From an uncultured Alphaproteobacteria bacterium (lineage in GTDB: Bacteria; Pseudomonadota; Alphaproteobacteria; HIMB59; GCA-002718135), in NCBI GenBank assembly GCA_902574475.1, contig CACGNZ010000008.1, positions 1 to 49,417 of the forward strand: a stretch of 49,417 nucleotides of DNA, in the 5' to 3' direction. Both the position numbers and the translations under genes were made by a program. Positions within the stretch are counted from its first letter, which is position 1. Each line of letters starts with the position of its first letter. The notes beneath the pieces are model-generated. The model did no database searches and was not told where the DNA came from. It was given only the letters and a program-made list of their open reading frames with translations. Shown in pieces: positions 1-8,979 of this stretch.

Positions 1-1142
1 TTAAAAAAGTTTTATTTGGTTTAAAACACAAGAATGAAATAAGAAATTTAATTGTATCTGAAAAAATTAAATTAATTACAATTACTGTTACAGAAAAGGG
101 ATATCATTTTGATAAAAATAAAAAATTAAATTTTTCGAATCAAATTATTAATGATCTAGAGGATAAAGAGTTATCAACTTTGATAGGTCATCTAAGTTTT
201 GGAATAATAGAAAGATATAAAAAAAACAAAAAAAAATTAATCATTTTAAGTTGCGATAATTTGTCTGAAAATGGAACAATTTTAAAAAATTTAGTTAAAC
301 AATTTATAGACAAAAAATATCCAAAGTGTTTAGATTGGTTTGATAATAATATTGAGTTCCCATTATCTATGGTTGATGGAATTGTTCCAAATAATAATAA
401 ACAATCTGAATATTTTAACTTGCCATATAATGATAATTCAATTGTGGTTACTGAACCTTATAGAGATTGGTATATTCAATCAAATAATGATGAGCTAAAA
501 AATATTTTATCAAATACTAAAATAAAATTTGTTGAAGATGTAAAATTTTATGAAAATAATAAACTTAAAATACTGAATGCTTCCCACTCAGCTTTAGCAT
601 ACATTGGTCATTTGTGTGGGTATACATATGTTCATGAAGCAATAGAGGATAAAAATATTTATAATTTTATTTTAAATTTTTTAGACCAAGAAGTTTTACC
701 CACTTTAGAAACTAAAGATGACTTTAATATCAATGAGTACAAAATGAAAATTTTAGAAAGATTTAAAAATACTTACATAGAGGATAAATTGTTAAGAATT
801 GCTATGGATGGTTCTTTAAAAATACCTATAAGAATACTTGATACCTACAATAATAATAAAGGAGCAACTAAATATATTCAATTTATCATAGCCTCTTGGT
901 TATTTTTCTTATTTCAAATTATTGAAGAAGATCAAAATAGACTGGATGATGGAAATAAAGAATACTTTTACAGTGTTTACAAAAATAATAATGATAATTT
1001 TTTTGAAGAAATAATTAATAATAAAAATATTTTTAATCTTTCGGAAAGTAAAAAAGAAGAAATGTTAACAGCAGTCAAAAAAAATCTAAATTTAATGAAA
1101 GAAAATCCTTTAAAATCATTATTAAAAGAAATAATTTCATAA
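1..1142 (+). CDS. uxuB: Mannitol dehydrogenase-family oxidoreductase, probable fructuronate reductase (5' partial)
   Basis: The reading frame is open from base 3 with no start, so the gene begins upstream of the window; about 380 residues of the usual ~480-500 are present and most of the N-terminal Rossmann domain is missing. Visible family signatures are VTEKGYHF, LSFGI, LSCDNL, FPLSMVDGIVP and LNASHSALAY. The last contains the K-x4-N-x2-H catalytic pattern of polyol-specific long-chain dehydrogenases. Members oxidise or reduce mannitol, fructuronate, tagaturonate or related substrates with NAD(P). The nearby mannonate dehydratase makes fructuronate/mannonate the best guess. The usual Arg of the MVDRI motif is Gly here. 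The stop is followed one base later by the next gene, so the two are probably cotranscribed. Confidence 0.85.
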   Translation, partial: KKVLFGLKHKNEIRNLIVSEKIKLITITVTEKGYHFDKNKKLNFSNQIINDLEDKELSTLIGHLSFGIIERYKKNKKKLIILSCDNLSENGTILKNLVKQFIDKKYPKCLDWFDNNIEFPLSMVDGIVPNNNKQSEYFNLPYNDNSIVVTEPYRDWYIQSNNDELKNILSNTKIKFVEDVKFYENNKLKILNASHSALAYIGHLCGYTYVHEAIEDKNIYNFILNFLDQEVLPTLETKDDFNINEYKMKILERFKNTYIEDKLLRIAMDGSLKIPIRILDTYNNNKGATKYIQFIIASWLFFLFQIIEEDQNRLDDGNKEYFYSVYKNNNDNFFEEIINNKNIFNLSESKKEEMLTAVKKNLNLMKENPLKSLLKEIIS

Positions 1143-1143
1143 G

Positions 1144-2193
1144 ATGAAAATTTTACCTAATAAAATAAATAAATTTTTTGATAGCATTTTGTCAAAACTA
1201 TCTGTTCCAAAAAAGGATAGAAATTTACTTATTAAATCACTTTTAGATTCTTCTATTAGAGGTGTGGACAGTCATGGTATTAGATTATTTTCTCATTATG
1301 TAAAATGTATTGAAAACGGAAGAATAAAAGCAAAACCTAAAATGAAGCTTATAAAAAAAAATAGAGGTGTAGCTGTCTATGACGCTGATGATGGCTTAGG
1401 GCATGTAGCAGCTTTAAAGGCATCAGCAATAGTATCATCTATGGCAAAGAAGAATGGCATTGCTTCAATTGGCATAATCAACTCCTCACACTATGGTGCT
1501 GCAGGTGTATATTCTATGGATATTGCACAAAACGACTGTGTTGGTTTTTCATTTACACACTCAGATGCTTTTGCCATACCGTATAATGGTAAGCAGCCTT
1601 TTCACGGGACTAATCCTTATTCTTTTACAGCACCAATAGGTAATAAAGACTTTCTACATGCAGATTTTTCTTCAACTTCGATAGCATGGAACAAAGTTAT
1701 GAGAGCCAGAGCAAATTCTACTAAATTAAATTCTGAGATTGCCCTCGATAAATCCGGCAACTACACAACTAACCCTTATAACGCTGTTTCTTTGGCTCCA
1801 CTTGGAGGTAAAGAATATGGATATAAAGGTTTTGGATTATCTTCTTCAGTAGAAATAATGTGCGGACCTCTTATTGGCATGGCTCATGGATACCGTTTAT
1901 TATCAATGATTGGACCAGATTTTAGTACACCAAGAAAGTTAGGACATTTCTTAATCGCCATTTCATTAAATGCTTTCACAACAAAAAAACAATATTTCAA
2001 AGGTATGAAAAACTATATGAGTGATCTAAGAAAACAAAAATCAAAAAAAAATAATAATCCAATTTTATATCCAGGCGAAAAAGAAAAAATTACTTCTAAA
2101 AATAGATTAAAAACAGGTATTCCAATAGATAAGGAATTAAAAACTGATTTTTTATTTTTAGCAGATAAATATAAGGTAAAAATTAATTTATAG
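1144..2193 (+). CDS. Ldh_2 (malate/L-lactate/ureidoglycolate dehydrogenase type) NAD(P)-dependent oxidoreductase
   Basis: The 349-residue protein has the full length of the Ldh_2 family, a fold unrelated to classical lactate dehydrogenases. Characteristic segments are RGVDSHGIRLF near residue 40, INSSHYGAAG with the likely catalytic His near residue 115, PFHGTNPYSF, and the late glycine-rich GGKEYGYKGFGLS. Family members reduce 2-keto acids or oxidise 2-hydroxy acids such as malate, L-lactate, sulfolactate or 2,3-diketogulonate. The substrate cannot be read from sequence. It starts one base after the UxuB-like stop and ends convergently with, and overlapping, the uxuA gene, so a role in hexuronate or deoxy-sugar acid metabolism is an inference from context. 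Confidence 0.85.
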   Translation: MKILPNKINKFFDSILSKLSVPKKDRNLLIKSLLDSSIRGVDSHGIRLFSHYVKCIENGRIKAKPKMKLIKKNRGVAVYDADDGLGHVAALKASAIVSSMAKKNGIASIGIINSSHYGAAGVYSMDIAQNDCVGFSFTHSDAFAIPYNGKQPFHGTNPYSFTAPIGNKDFLHADFSSTSIAWNKVMRARANSTKLNSEIALDKSGNYTTNPYNAVSLAPLGGKEYGYKGFGLSSSVEIMCGPLIGMAHGYRLLSMIGPDFSTPRKLGHFLIAISLNAFTTKKQYFKGMKNYMSDLRKQKSKKNNNPILYPGEKEKITSKNRLKTGIPIDKELKTDFLFLADKYKVKINL

Positions 2194-3370
2194 CTTTTAT
2201 TACACCTTTAAGCTGATCTAGCCCTTTCATTCTACCTAATAATGAATATCCAGGTATTACTGAATTAAATTGGTCATGAAGTATTGTATGTCCATGATCA
2301 GGCCTCATAGGAATTTGTTTAATTGGGTGATTATTTTTTTTTCTTTTATTTTCTTCATTTAATATTGCTTTGATAATAGATACCATATCCAGACTTCCGT
2401 TAAGATGGTCATCTTCATAAAAATCAAGAGAATTTGGAATATGTCTTATATTTCTTAAATGAATAAAATTAATATAAGAACCATATTTTTTAATTATATT
2501 TACTAAGTTATTTTTTTTATTAACACCAAGAGATCCTGTACAAAAAGTCAAACCAACATTCGTATCTTTTTTTATATTCACAATAAAATTAATATCTTTC
2601 TCATTGGAAACAATTCTTGGTAATCCATAAACATTGTATGGAGGATCATCAGGATGAATATTGTAATGAATATTATATTTTTTTATGATTGGATAAATTT
2701 CTTCTATAAAATCTTTTAAATTATTTTGTAAATCACTATGATTTAATTCTGCAAATTGATCAATTTCATAATTTAAATCTTTTATCGTATACTTTCTATC
2801 GTTTGCAGCTAATCCACCAAGTAAAGACATTTTAAGTTTTTTTAAATCACTAGAATTCATTTTTTGTAATATTTTTTTTGAAGTATAGATGTCTCTAGAA
2901 GAATATCTCTTTTTTGCTGTTTTAGATTTCAAAATAAAATTTTCAAATGCACAGACATGAAGATGATTATATTTTAGAGCAAATGCACCATTTGGAAGTT
3001 GATGATTTAAATCTGTTCTCACCCAATCAATTAATGGCATAAAATTGTAACAAATATTTTTAATTTTATTCTTTCCTAAATTTGTTAATGACTCTTTGTA
3101 TTGATCTATATAATATTTATATTTCCCTGATCTCTTTTTTATATCATTATGAACAGGAAGACTTTCAACTACACTCCAAGTTAAATTTTTATTTTTATTA
3201 ATTTTGAAACTTTCAATAAATCTCTTTCTTTTTTTAATTTCGAATGCAGACCATTTTTCACCATATTTTATTTGTGCTAGTGATGATACGATTCCTTCAA
3301 CTCCTATTTGTCGAATTTGATCTAATTTTGAAGGATCATCATGACCAAACCATCTAAATGAGTACAGCAT
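2183..3370 (-). CDS. uxuA: Mannonate dehydratase
   Basis: UxuA dehydrates D-mannonate to 2-keto-3-deoxy-D-gluconate (KDG) in the cytoplasmic glucuronate branch. At 395 residues it matches the family. It begins with the typical YSFRWFGHDDP, and carries the metal-site segments NIHPDDPP, FCTGSLG, FIHLRN and MRPDHGH. It is divergent from the sugar ABC operon and convergent with the Ldh_2 gene, with an 11-bp 3' overlap. Its product KDG would be used by the KDG kinase and KDPG-family aldolase at the far end of that operon. Uronate isomerase is not in this window. Confidence 0.95.
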   Translation of the reverse strand: MLYSFRWFGHDDPSKLDQIRQIGVEGIVSSLAQIKYGEKWSAFEIKKRKRFIESFKINKNKNLTWSVVESLPVHNDIKKRSGKYKYYIDQYKESLTNLGKNKIKNICYNFMPLIDWVRTDLNHQLPNGAFALKYNHLHVCAFENFILKSKTAKKRYSSRDIYTSKKILQKMNSSDLKKLKMSLLGGLAANDRKYTIKDLNYEIDQFAELNHSDLQNNLKDFIEEIYPIIKKYNIHYNIHPDDPPYNVYGLPRIVSNEKDINFIVNIKKDTNVGLTFCTGSLGVNKKNNLVNIIKKYGSYINFIHLRNIRHIPNSLDFYEDDHLNGSLDMVSIIKAILNEENKRKKNNHPIKQIPMRPDHGHTILHDQFNSVIPGYSLLGRMKGLDQLKGVIKAIN

Positions 3371-3380
3371 GCGACAATAG

Positions 3381-3399
3381 TATAATCAATGGTATTATA
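3381..3399. promoter_or_regulatory. Inverted repeat TATAAT-N7-ATTATA between uxuA and the sugar operon
   Basis: A perfect 6-bp inverted repeat separated by seven bases lies in the 100-bp divergent gap, 11 bp upstream of the uxuA start. Each arm also reads as a -10 hexamer on one strand, so it could be an operator, overlapping divergent -10 boxes, or chance in AT-rich DNA. No clear -35 element pairs with either arm. The rest of the gap holds only the ribosome-binding site of the next gene. Confidence 0.3.
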
Positions 3400-3463
3400 A
3401 ATAAATACTTTATTTTATTTTTGTTGATTTAAATTCTAAATCTGAATAAATTAAAATAAATTT

Positions 3464-3470
3464 AAGGAGG
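3464..3470 (+). promoter_or_regulatory. Strong Shine-Dalgarno AAGGAGG deciding the binding-protein start
   Basis: A near-perfect AAGGAGG precedes two consecutive ATG codons at 3472 and 3475. It is one base from the first and four from the second, so the second ATG is the likelier start. Most other genes in the window lack so strong a site; the second importer binding-protein gene (31059) is a comparable exception. Confidence 0.7.
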
Positions 3471-3474
3471 AATG

Positions 3475-4500
3475 ATGAAGTTAATTATTTCAAGTATTTT
3501 TGCTTTTGCTCTATCTCTATCAAGCATCTCTTTTGCTAATAGTTCTGGAACAAAAGTTGCTTTAGTTCCTGGTGGTCCACACCCTTATTTTGCAGCTTGG
3601 GAACAAGCAGGGTTGGATGCCGTTAAAGACTTTGGTCTAGGAAAAGCAGATTACAGAGTCCCTGCAGAGTGGGATCTAAGTCAACAAAACGAATTAATTG
3701 AAAGTTTAGTTGGTCAAGGTTACAATGCAGTACTTGTATTCCCTGGTGATGCAGTTGGAACAAATAAAATTTTAGGTGAACTAGATGATGCTGGTATACC
3801 AACAGCTGCTTTAGCAGGATGTGTTGAACAACCAACTCAAGCAAAATTTTGTTTTGGAACTGACACAGGTCACTCAGCTTATCTTGGCACAAAAGAATTA
3901 ATTAAAGCTTTAGGTGGCAAAGGAAAAATTGCTCACTTTACAGGTTTCTTAGTTGATCCAAATACAACTTTAAGAATCAATGCTGTTGAACAAGCTGTTT
4001 CAGAAGCAGGTGGTGGAGTAGAAATTATTCAGGTTATTGCTGATATTGATGCTTATGAACCAGCTGATGAAAAAATTAATGCTTTCATGGCGGCTCAAGG
4101 AAGTGAAGTAGATGGTATTGTTACTACTGCTTGGGTTCCTGCAGTTGTTGCAGCGCAAGCTTTAACAAATATGGGTGATAAAAGAATTAAAATGGTTGGT
4201 ATTGATCATGATGAAGTAGTTTTAAAAGCTATTAAAGATGGTTATGTTCATGGAACTATGCTTCAAAACCCGTATGGACAAGGTTACATTGGTTCATATG
4301 TAATGGACAAAGTTAGACAAGGTTGTGAGTTCAAAGCTGACGCACCTTGGAAATCGACTGCACAAACTGATCAATTTATTGATTCAGGTACTGTATTTGT
4401 TGATATCAACGATGTTGACACATACGTTATGGCTATGAGAGGAATTTCTTTAGAAATTTTAGAAACTTTTGATAGCACATATTTAAACTGTCCAAGTTAA
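3475..4500 (+). CDS. Sugar ABC transporter periplasmic binding protein (CUT2 / RhaS-RbsB type)
   Basis: This is a periplasmic-binding-protein type 1 fold (Peripla_BP_4) that should capture a sugar and deliver it to the adjacent permeases. It has a Sec signal peptide (KLIISSIFAFALSLSSISFA, cleavage probably after FANS or just before), followed by KVALVPGGPHPYF, GYNAVLVFPGD, GTKELIKALGGKGKIAHF and MVGIDHDEVVLKAIKDG, all typical of ribose/rhamnose-type binding proteins. The mature chain has paired Cys residues that could form disulfides. It is the first gene of a long same-strand operon whose enzymes point to L-fucose, so fucose or a related deoxy-sugar is the inferred ligand. The alternative start three bases upstream adds one Met. 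Confidence 0.9.
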   Translation: MKLIISSIFAFALSLSSISFANSSGTKVALVPGGPHPYFAAWEQAGLDAVKDFGLGKADYRVPAEWDLSQQNELIESLVGQGYNAVLVFPGDAVGTNKILGELDDAGIPTAALAGCVEQPTQAKFCFGTDTGHSAYLGTKELIKALGGKGKIAHFTGFLVDPNTTLRINAVEQAVSEAGGGVEIIQVIADIDAYEPADEKINAFMAAQGSEVDGIVTTAWVPAVVAAQALTNMGDKRIKMVGIDHDEVVLKAIKDGYVHGTMLQNPYGQGYIGSYVMDKVRQGCEFKADAPWKSTAQTDQFIDSGTVFVDINDVDTYVMAMRGISLEILETFDSTYLNCPS

Positions 4501-4508
4501 AATAATAT

Positions 4509-4532
4509 GGGGGCGTTAAGCCCCCTTTTTTT
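4509..4532 (+). terminator. Intrinsic terminator/attenuator between binding protein and permease
   Basis: GGGGGC-GTTAA-GCCCCC forms a perfect 6-bp all-GC stem with a 5-base loop, followed by seven T residues: a textbook rho-independent terminator in otherwise AT-rich DNA. The permease ATG follows the last T immediately. Partial read-through would give much more binding-protein mRNA than permease/ATPase mRNA, a known arrangement in ABC importer operons. Confidence 0.9.
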
Positions 4533-5519
4533 ATGAATAATAAAATTCCTAATTTTGTAAAAACTAATCAATTTGGTTTACTTATATTGGTAATCGTATT
4601 TATTTGTATTTTTTCCTTTTCGACTGACGGATTTACTTCAAGATTCAATATTTATGCTCTCTCAAGAGTAGTTGCTCTGGATATAATGATTGGTTTAGCA
4701 ATGATGGTGGTGATACTCACTGGAGGTTTAAATTTATCTTTAGGCGCTTTAGGTGTTTCAGCTGCTATGTTTGGTGGCTGGTGTATGGAAAGTATGGGAA
4801 TTCCTATTTCTATAACAATTATTTTAGTTTTAGCTTTTGGTTCATTTCTAGGTTGGATTAATGGATTTGTAACTGTTAGAACAGGTGTTCATAGTTTCAT
4901 TGTTACACTAGCAACGATGAGTATTTATTTTGGCTTCATGACCTTGCTTACTGAAGCAGAAGCTTTTAGAAAATTACCAGAGGCTTTTACCGATTTTGGT
5001 AGTTTAAAACTTTTTAATAAATATATTTCACCACTACTAATTATTAGTGTTCTAACTTGTTTTGTTCTTTATTACATATTTAAATACACTGATATTGGAC
5101 GAAAGCTTATTGCAGCTGGGGCAAATCCTGATGCTGCAGAGTTATCAGGTATTTCAGTAGATAGAATGTTTATTTACTGCCATATGCTTTCAGGTTTCTT
5201 AGCAGCACTAGCTGGAATAATGTTAACAGCAAGAATTGGTGCTGCAATTCCGTCTATGGCTGGTCATCTAGGATTTGATTGGTTGTTACCTGCTTTTTTA
5301 GCTCCAGTATTAGGTGGAACACTTCTTTCTGGAGGTAAGGTTACAGTTTTTGGAACAATGCTAGGAGCAATTCTTGTTACATTAATAAATAATGGATTAT
5401 ACTTAATCGATGTAGGTGAATTTTGGGTAAGATTTTTTCTTGGCATTATATTATTAGGAGCTGTTCTTCTAGATAGAGCTAGGGAATATTTTACTGTTAA
5501 AAATTCAATTGTTTCATGA
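4533..5519 (+). CDS. Sugar ABC transporter permease 1 (BPD_transp_2, RbsC/RhaP type)
   Basis: A 328-residue inner-membrane permease of the CUT2 branch with about nine or ten hydrophobic segments. Diagnostic parts are GLNLSLGALGVSAAMFGGW, GWINGFVTVRTGVHSFIVTLATM, AAGANPDAAELSGISVDR (the cytoplasmic coupling loop contacting the ATPase) and LAPVLGGTLLSGGKVTVFGT. The ATG directly abuts the U-tract of the preceding terminator, so there is no room for a Shine-Dalgarno site; the next internal Met is about 50 residues in, making this start hard to replace. It overlaps the second permease by ATGA. Two non-identical permeases imply a heteromeric channel, as in the rhamnose importer. Confidence 0.9.
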   Translation: MNNKIPNFVKTNQFGLLILVIVFICIFSFSTDGFTSRFNIYALSRVVALDIMIGLAMMVVILTGGLNLSLGALGVSAAMFGGWCMESMGIPISITIILVLAFGSFLGWINGFVTVRTGVHSFIVTLATMSIYFGFMTLLTEAEAFRKLPEAFTDFGSLKLFNKYISPLLIISVLTCFVLYYIFKYTDIGRKLIAAGANPDAAELSGISVDRMFIYCHMLSGFLAALAGIMLTARIGAAIPSMAGHLGFDWLLPAFLAPVLGGTLLSGGKVTVFGTMLGAILVTLINNGLYLIDVGEFWVRFFLGIILLGAVLLDRAREYFTVKNSIVS

Positions 5520-6484
5520 GTGCTCTATTAAAAAAAGATTGGTTTGGACTTGGCTTAGTTTTAATTTTTGGTTCAATTTTAATTTCATTGTTTAAGCCTG
5601 CATTTATTTCTCCATTCAATTTGTATGTTTTAATGCTGAGTGTTAGTTTGATGCTCGTTGTAGCAATGTCTCAAATGATTATAATTGCAATTGGTCAAAT
5701 GAACTTATCTGTTGGTGCAATAGGAGGCTTGGTCGCAATTTCATTTACTGGCTTAATGGAAGTTTACAGTATGTCAATTTTACCAGCTGTTCTTATTGGA
5801 TTATTAATTGGTCTTGCTTGTGGTTTTATAAATGGATACATTACTGTTAAAACTGGCATATCAGCCTTTATAATTACTCTAGCCACATTGTATATTTTTA
5901 AAGGAATGAATTTAGGTATAACAGAAGCACAACCTTTTTATGAAATTCCTGAAGCTGTAAAATTTTTTGGAAATGCAAAAATTTTTGGCCCTATACCTTA
6001 CTTAGTAATTATACCAATTATTATAACTGTTTTGATGTGGATTTTAATGAATAGAACGTCACTTGGAAGGTATATGCTGGCATACGGTAATAATGTTCAA
6101 TCATCAGAATTAATAGGTATATCTTCAACAAAAATAGTTATCTATGCCCATGTTATATCTGGTCTTTTAGCAGCTATCGGTGGAATGTTAGTAGTTTGTA
6201 GATTACAACTTGGGACTCCTAATATAGGCGATTCGTGGTTATTACCTTCATTTGCTGCTCCAGTAATTGGAGGCGCCATACTTGCTGGAGGAAAAGTAGA
6301 TGTTATTGCTACTGCTTTTGGAGTGATATTAGTGTCTATAATTTCTCAAGCTTTAGTAATTTTTAAAATAGATCCTTTTTTTGTTCAAATATTTTTGGGC
6401 TTTATGATTTTATTAGCGGTATTTATAAATAGATATAGAGAATATAGAGAAGAGAGAAGAACAAAGGTTTTTTCAGATGAGTGA
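5516..6484 (+). CDS. Sugar ABC transporter permease 2 (BPD_transp_2, RbsC/RhaQ type)
   Basis: The 322-residue partner permease has the same fold and order of motifs as the preceding one: GQMNLSVGAIGGLVAI, GFINGYITVKTGISAFIITLATL, AYGNNVQSSELIGISSTK (coupling loop) and AAPVIGGAILAGGKVDVIAT. The two share family motifs but differ clearly in sequence, consistent with ancient duplication and a heterodimeric channel. Translation is probably coupled: the start overlaps the previous stop in ATGA, and the gene overlaps the ATPase gene by 8 bp. Confidence 0.9.
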   Translation: MSALLKKDWFGLGLVLIFGSILISLFKPAFISPFNLYVLMLSVSLMLVVAMSQMIIIAIGQMNLSVGAIGGLVAISFTGLMEVYSMSILPAVLIGLLIGLACGFINGYITVKTGISAFIITLATLYIFKGMNLGITEAQPFYEIPEAVKFFGNAKIFGPIPYLVIIPIIITVLMWILMNRTSLGRYMLAYGNNVQSSELIGISSTKIVIYAHVISGLLAAIGGMLVVCRLQLGTPNIGDSWLLPSFAAPVIGGAILAGGKVDVIATAFGVILVSIISQALVIFKIDPFFVQIFLGFMILLAVFINRYREYREERRTKVFSDE

Positions 6485-7985
6485 TTATATTTTAGAACTC
6501 AATAACATTACAAAAAATTTTCCTGGTGTTAAAGCTCTTGATAATGCTAACTTTAAACTTAAAAAGAAATCAATCCATGCACTTCTTGGTGAAAATGGAG
6601 CAGGTAAATCTACATTAATTAAAATTATAACAGGAGTATATAATCAAAATGAAGGTAAATTATTTTTAAATAATAAAGAGAAGTCTTTCTCTTCACCTAA
6701 TGAAGCAATGAATGCTGGAATTTCAGTTGTGCATCAAGAAAGAAACTTAATTAGAAGATTTTCTGTTGGTGAAAATTTAATGTTAACCAACCTTCCTAAA
6801 AATAATTTAGGTTTAATAGATTATAATACTGTTGCTAAAGAATCAAAAAAATGGCTCGATATTATGGAGTTGGACATAGATCCAAATACAATAGTCTCAG
6901 ATTTAACAGTTGCTAAAATGCAACTTTGCGAAATAGCTAAAGCTTTATCCTTAGAGTCAAAAATACTATTATTAGATGAACCAACTTCTTCATTATCTCC
7001 TCAAGATACAAAAAATCTATTTGCATTACTTAAACGATTAGTTGCTGAGCAAGATGTAAGTATAGTTTTTGTTAGTCACAAATTAGAAGAAGTATTTGAA
7101 ATTTGTGATGAAGTTACAGTTCTTAGAGATGGTAAAAATGCTTGCGATTCTGAACAAATTACTAATATTAATAGGCAAAAACTTGTTAAATTAATGATTG
7201 GTAGAGATGAACAAATAATTAAATCTAAGAAAGATGTTGATTTTATAGATGAAAATTTACTAGATCTAAAATCAATAAACACTGACCTTGGTCATAAAAA
7301 TATTAATTTAAATTTAAAAAAAGGTGAAATACTTGGCTTATATGGTTTAGTTGGGGCAGGAAGAACGGAATTAATAAAATGTGTACTTGGTCTTGATAAA
7401 ATTAATTCTGGACAGATTTTACTCAACAATAAAGAAATAAAAATTAAATCTCCAAAGGATGCACTAGAAAAATATAAAATTGGATACATAAGTGAAGACA
7501 GAAAAAAAGAAGGACTAATTTTAATGCATGATGTTTTATCCAATGCTGGAATAACAGTCTGGTCAAATTTGAAAAAAATATTATCCTTCTTAAATGACAG
7601 TATAGTTTATAATAAAGTAGATCCTTATGTGAAACAACTTGAAGTAAAAACACCTTCTTACCAACAAATCGTTTCTAATTTATCTGGAGGTAATCAGCAA
7701 AAAATTAGTGTAGCTAAATGGTTAGCTTCTGGAACTGATATATTATTTATTGACGAACCCACAGTTGGTATAGATATAAAAACAAAATCTTACCTTCATG
7801 AATTAATTATTGAATTATCTTTAAAAGGCACATCAATAATTTTAATTACTAGTGATATGCCTGAAATGATTAGCTTAGCAGATAGAATTATAACAATGAA
7901 AGATTTTAAGGTAGTTGGTGAAACTATTAATAATCATAACTATGAAGAAATGAGTTCATCAATTATGGGGAATATTCATGAATAA
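6477..7985 (+). CDS. Sugar ABC transporter double ATPase (RbsA/XylG/RhaT type)
   Basis: A 502-residue cytoplasmic protein with two fused nucleotide-binding domains powering CUT2 sugar import. The N-terminal domain has an intact Walker A (GENGAGKST), a divergent signature (LTVAKMQLCEIAKAL, normal for this family) and Walker B ILLLDEPTSSL. The C-terminal domain has a degenerate Walker A (GLVGAGRTEL), an intact LSGGNQQK signature and Walker B ILFIDEPTVGID. This asymmetric pattern is typical of RbsA homologues. It overlaps the second permease at its start and the aldo/keto reductase at its end, so transporter and catabolic genes form one transcript. Confidence 0.93.
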   Translation: MSDYILELNNITKNFPGVKALDNANFKLKKKSIHALLGENGAGKSTLIKIITGVYNQNEGKLFLNNKEKSFSSPNEAMNAGISVVHQERNLIRRFSVGENLMLTNLPKNNLGLIDYNTVAKESKKWLDIMELDIDPNTIVSDLTVAKMQLCEIAKALSLESKILLLDEPTSSLSPQDTKNLFALLKRLVAEQDVSIVFVSHKLEEVFEICDEVTVLRDGKNACDSEQITNINRQKLVKLMIGRDEQIIKSKKDVDFIDENLLDLKSINTDLGHKNINLNLKKGEILGLYGLVGAGRTELIKCVLGLDKINSGQILLNNKEIKIKSPKDALEKYKIGYISEDRKKEGLILMHDVLSNAGITVWSNLKKILSFLNDSIVYNKVDPYVKQLEVKTPSYQQIVSNLSGGNQQKISVAKWLASGTDILFIDEPTVGIDIKTKSYLHELIIELSLKGTSIILITSDMPEMISLADRIITMKDFKVVGETINNHNYEEMSSSIMGNIHE

Positions 7986-8979
7986 AAGACAACTTGGAAA
8001 AACTGATATAAACTTAACAGCTATAGGTTTTGGTGGAGCTCCCTTAGGCAATTTATTTGAAAATCTTGATGAACGAAATTGCTATGACATACTTGAAAAA
8101 AGCTATGAAAAAGGAATCAATATTTACGACACATCACCTTTGTATGGTTATGGATTAAGTGAACATAGATTAGGAAATTTTTTAAAAACTGTAGATGAAG
8201 AGAGTTATTTTTTATCAACCAAAGTTGGCAGATATCTTACACCAGCAAAAAAAGATAATATAGATAGAGGAAGATTTGCAGGAAGTTTAAATTTTTCTCC
8301 TAATCTCGATTATTCTTATGATGGGGTTATGAGAGCATTTGAGCAATCATTACTAAGATTAGCGGTTTCAAAAGTAGATATTTGCTTAATTCATGATGTA
8401 GATCGATTTAATTTTGGTGATGAGGTTGATCATTATTTTAAATTAGCAATGGATGGCGCGTATAAAGCTGTTCAAAAACTAAAAGAAGAAAAAGTCATTA
8501 AGGCTATTGGAGTAGGAGTAAATGACTCTGATATATGTGCAAGATTTGCAAATGCAGGCAATTTTGATTGTATGGTTCTTGCAGGCAGATATTCATTATT
8601 GGATCAAAACGCTCTTAATGATTTTTTCCCTATTGCTGAAAAAAATAATATAGGAATTATTCTTGCAGGAATTTTTAATTCAGGAATTTTAGCTAAAGGT
8701 GTAGGAGAAAATATTACTTATTTTTATGATAAAATTCCTGAAGAAGTTAAACAACGATACTTAAAAATTGCAAATGTTTGTAAAAAATATGATGTGCCTG
8801 TTCCGGCAGCAGCAATACAATTTTGTTATACTAATAAACTTGTCACCTCCATGATTTTAGGCATGGATAGGCTTGATCAAGTGGAGCAAAACTTAGATTT
8901 CTTAAATTTTCCTATCCCTGAAGATTTGTGGAAAGATTTACTTAATGAAAAACTAATTGATGAAAGATGTCCAATATGA
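7978..8979 (+). CDS. Aldo/keto reductase, probable L-fucose (D-threo-aldose) 1-dehydrogenase
   Basis: This 333-residue enzyme likely oxidises L-fucose (or L-galactose/D-arabinose) with NAD(P)+ to the 1,5-lactone, the first step of the non-phosphorylative route. It carries the aldo/keto reductase tetrad D51, Y56 (DTSPLYGYG), K82 (STKVG) and H139 (LIHDVD). The N-terminal RQLGKTDINLTAIGFGGAPLGNL is typical of the galactose/fucose dehydrogenase group. Specificity is inferred from the downstream fuconolactonase and fuconate dehydratase. It overlaps the ATPase gene by 8 bp and the dehydratase through ATGA. Confidence 0.88.
   Translation: MNKRQLGKTDINLTAIGFGGAPLGNLFENLDERNCYDILEKSYEKGINIYDTSPLYGYGLSEHRLGNFLKTVDEESYFLSTKVGRYLTPAKKDNIDRGRFAGSLNFSPNLDYSYDGVMRAFEQSLLRLAVSKVDICLIHDVDRFNFGDEVDHYFKLAMDGAYKAVQKLKEEKVIKAIGVGVNDSDICARFANAGNFDCMVLAGRYSLLDQNALNDFFPIAEKNNIGIILAGIFNSGILAKGVGENITYFYDKIPEEVKQRYLKIANVCKKYDVPVPAAAIQFCYTNKLVTSMILGMDRLDQVEQNLDFLNFPIPEDLWKDLLNEKLIDERCPI

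Noticed and set aside
3623..3892. 89-residue antisense frame within the binding-protein gene
   Set aside because: Gln/Leu-rich shadow frame opposite a signal-peptide-bearing, well-conserved protein.
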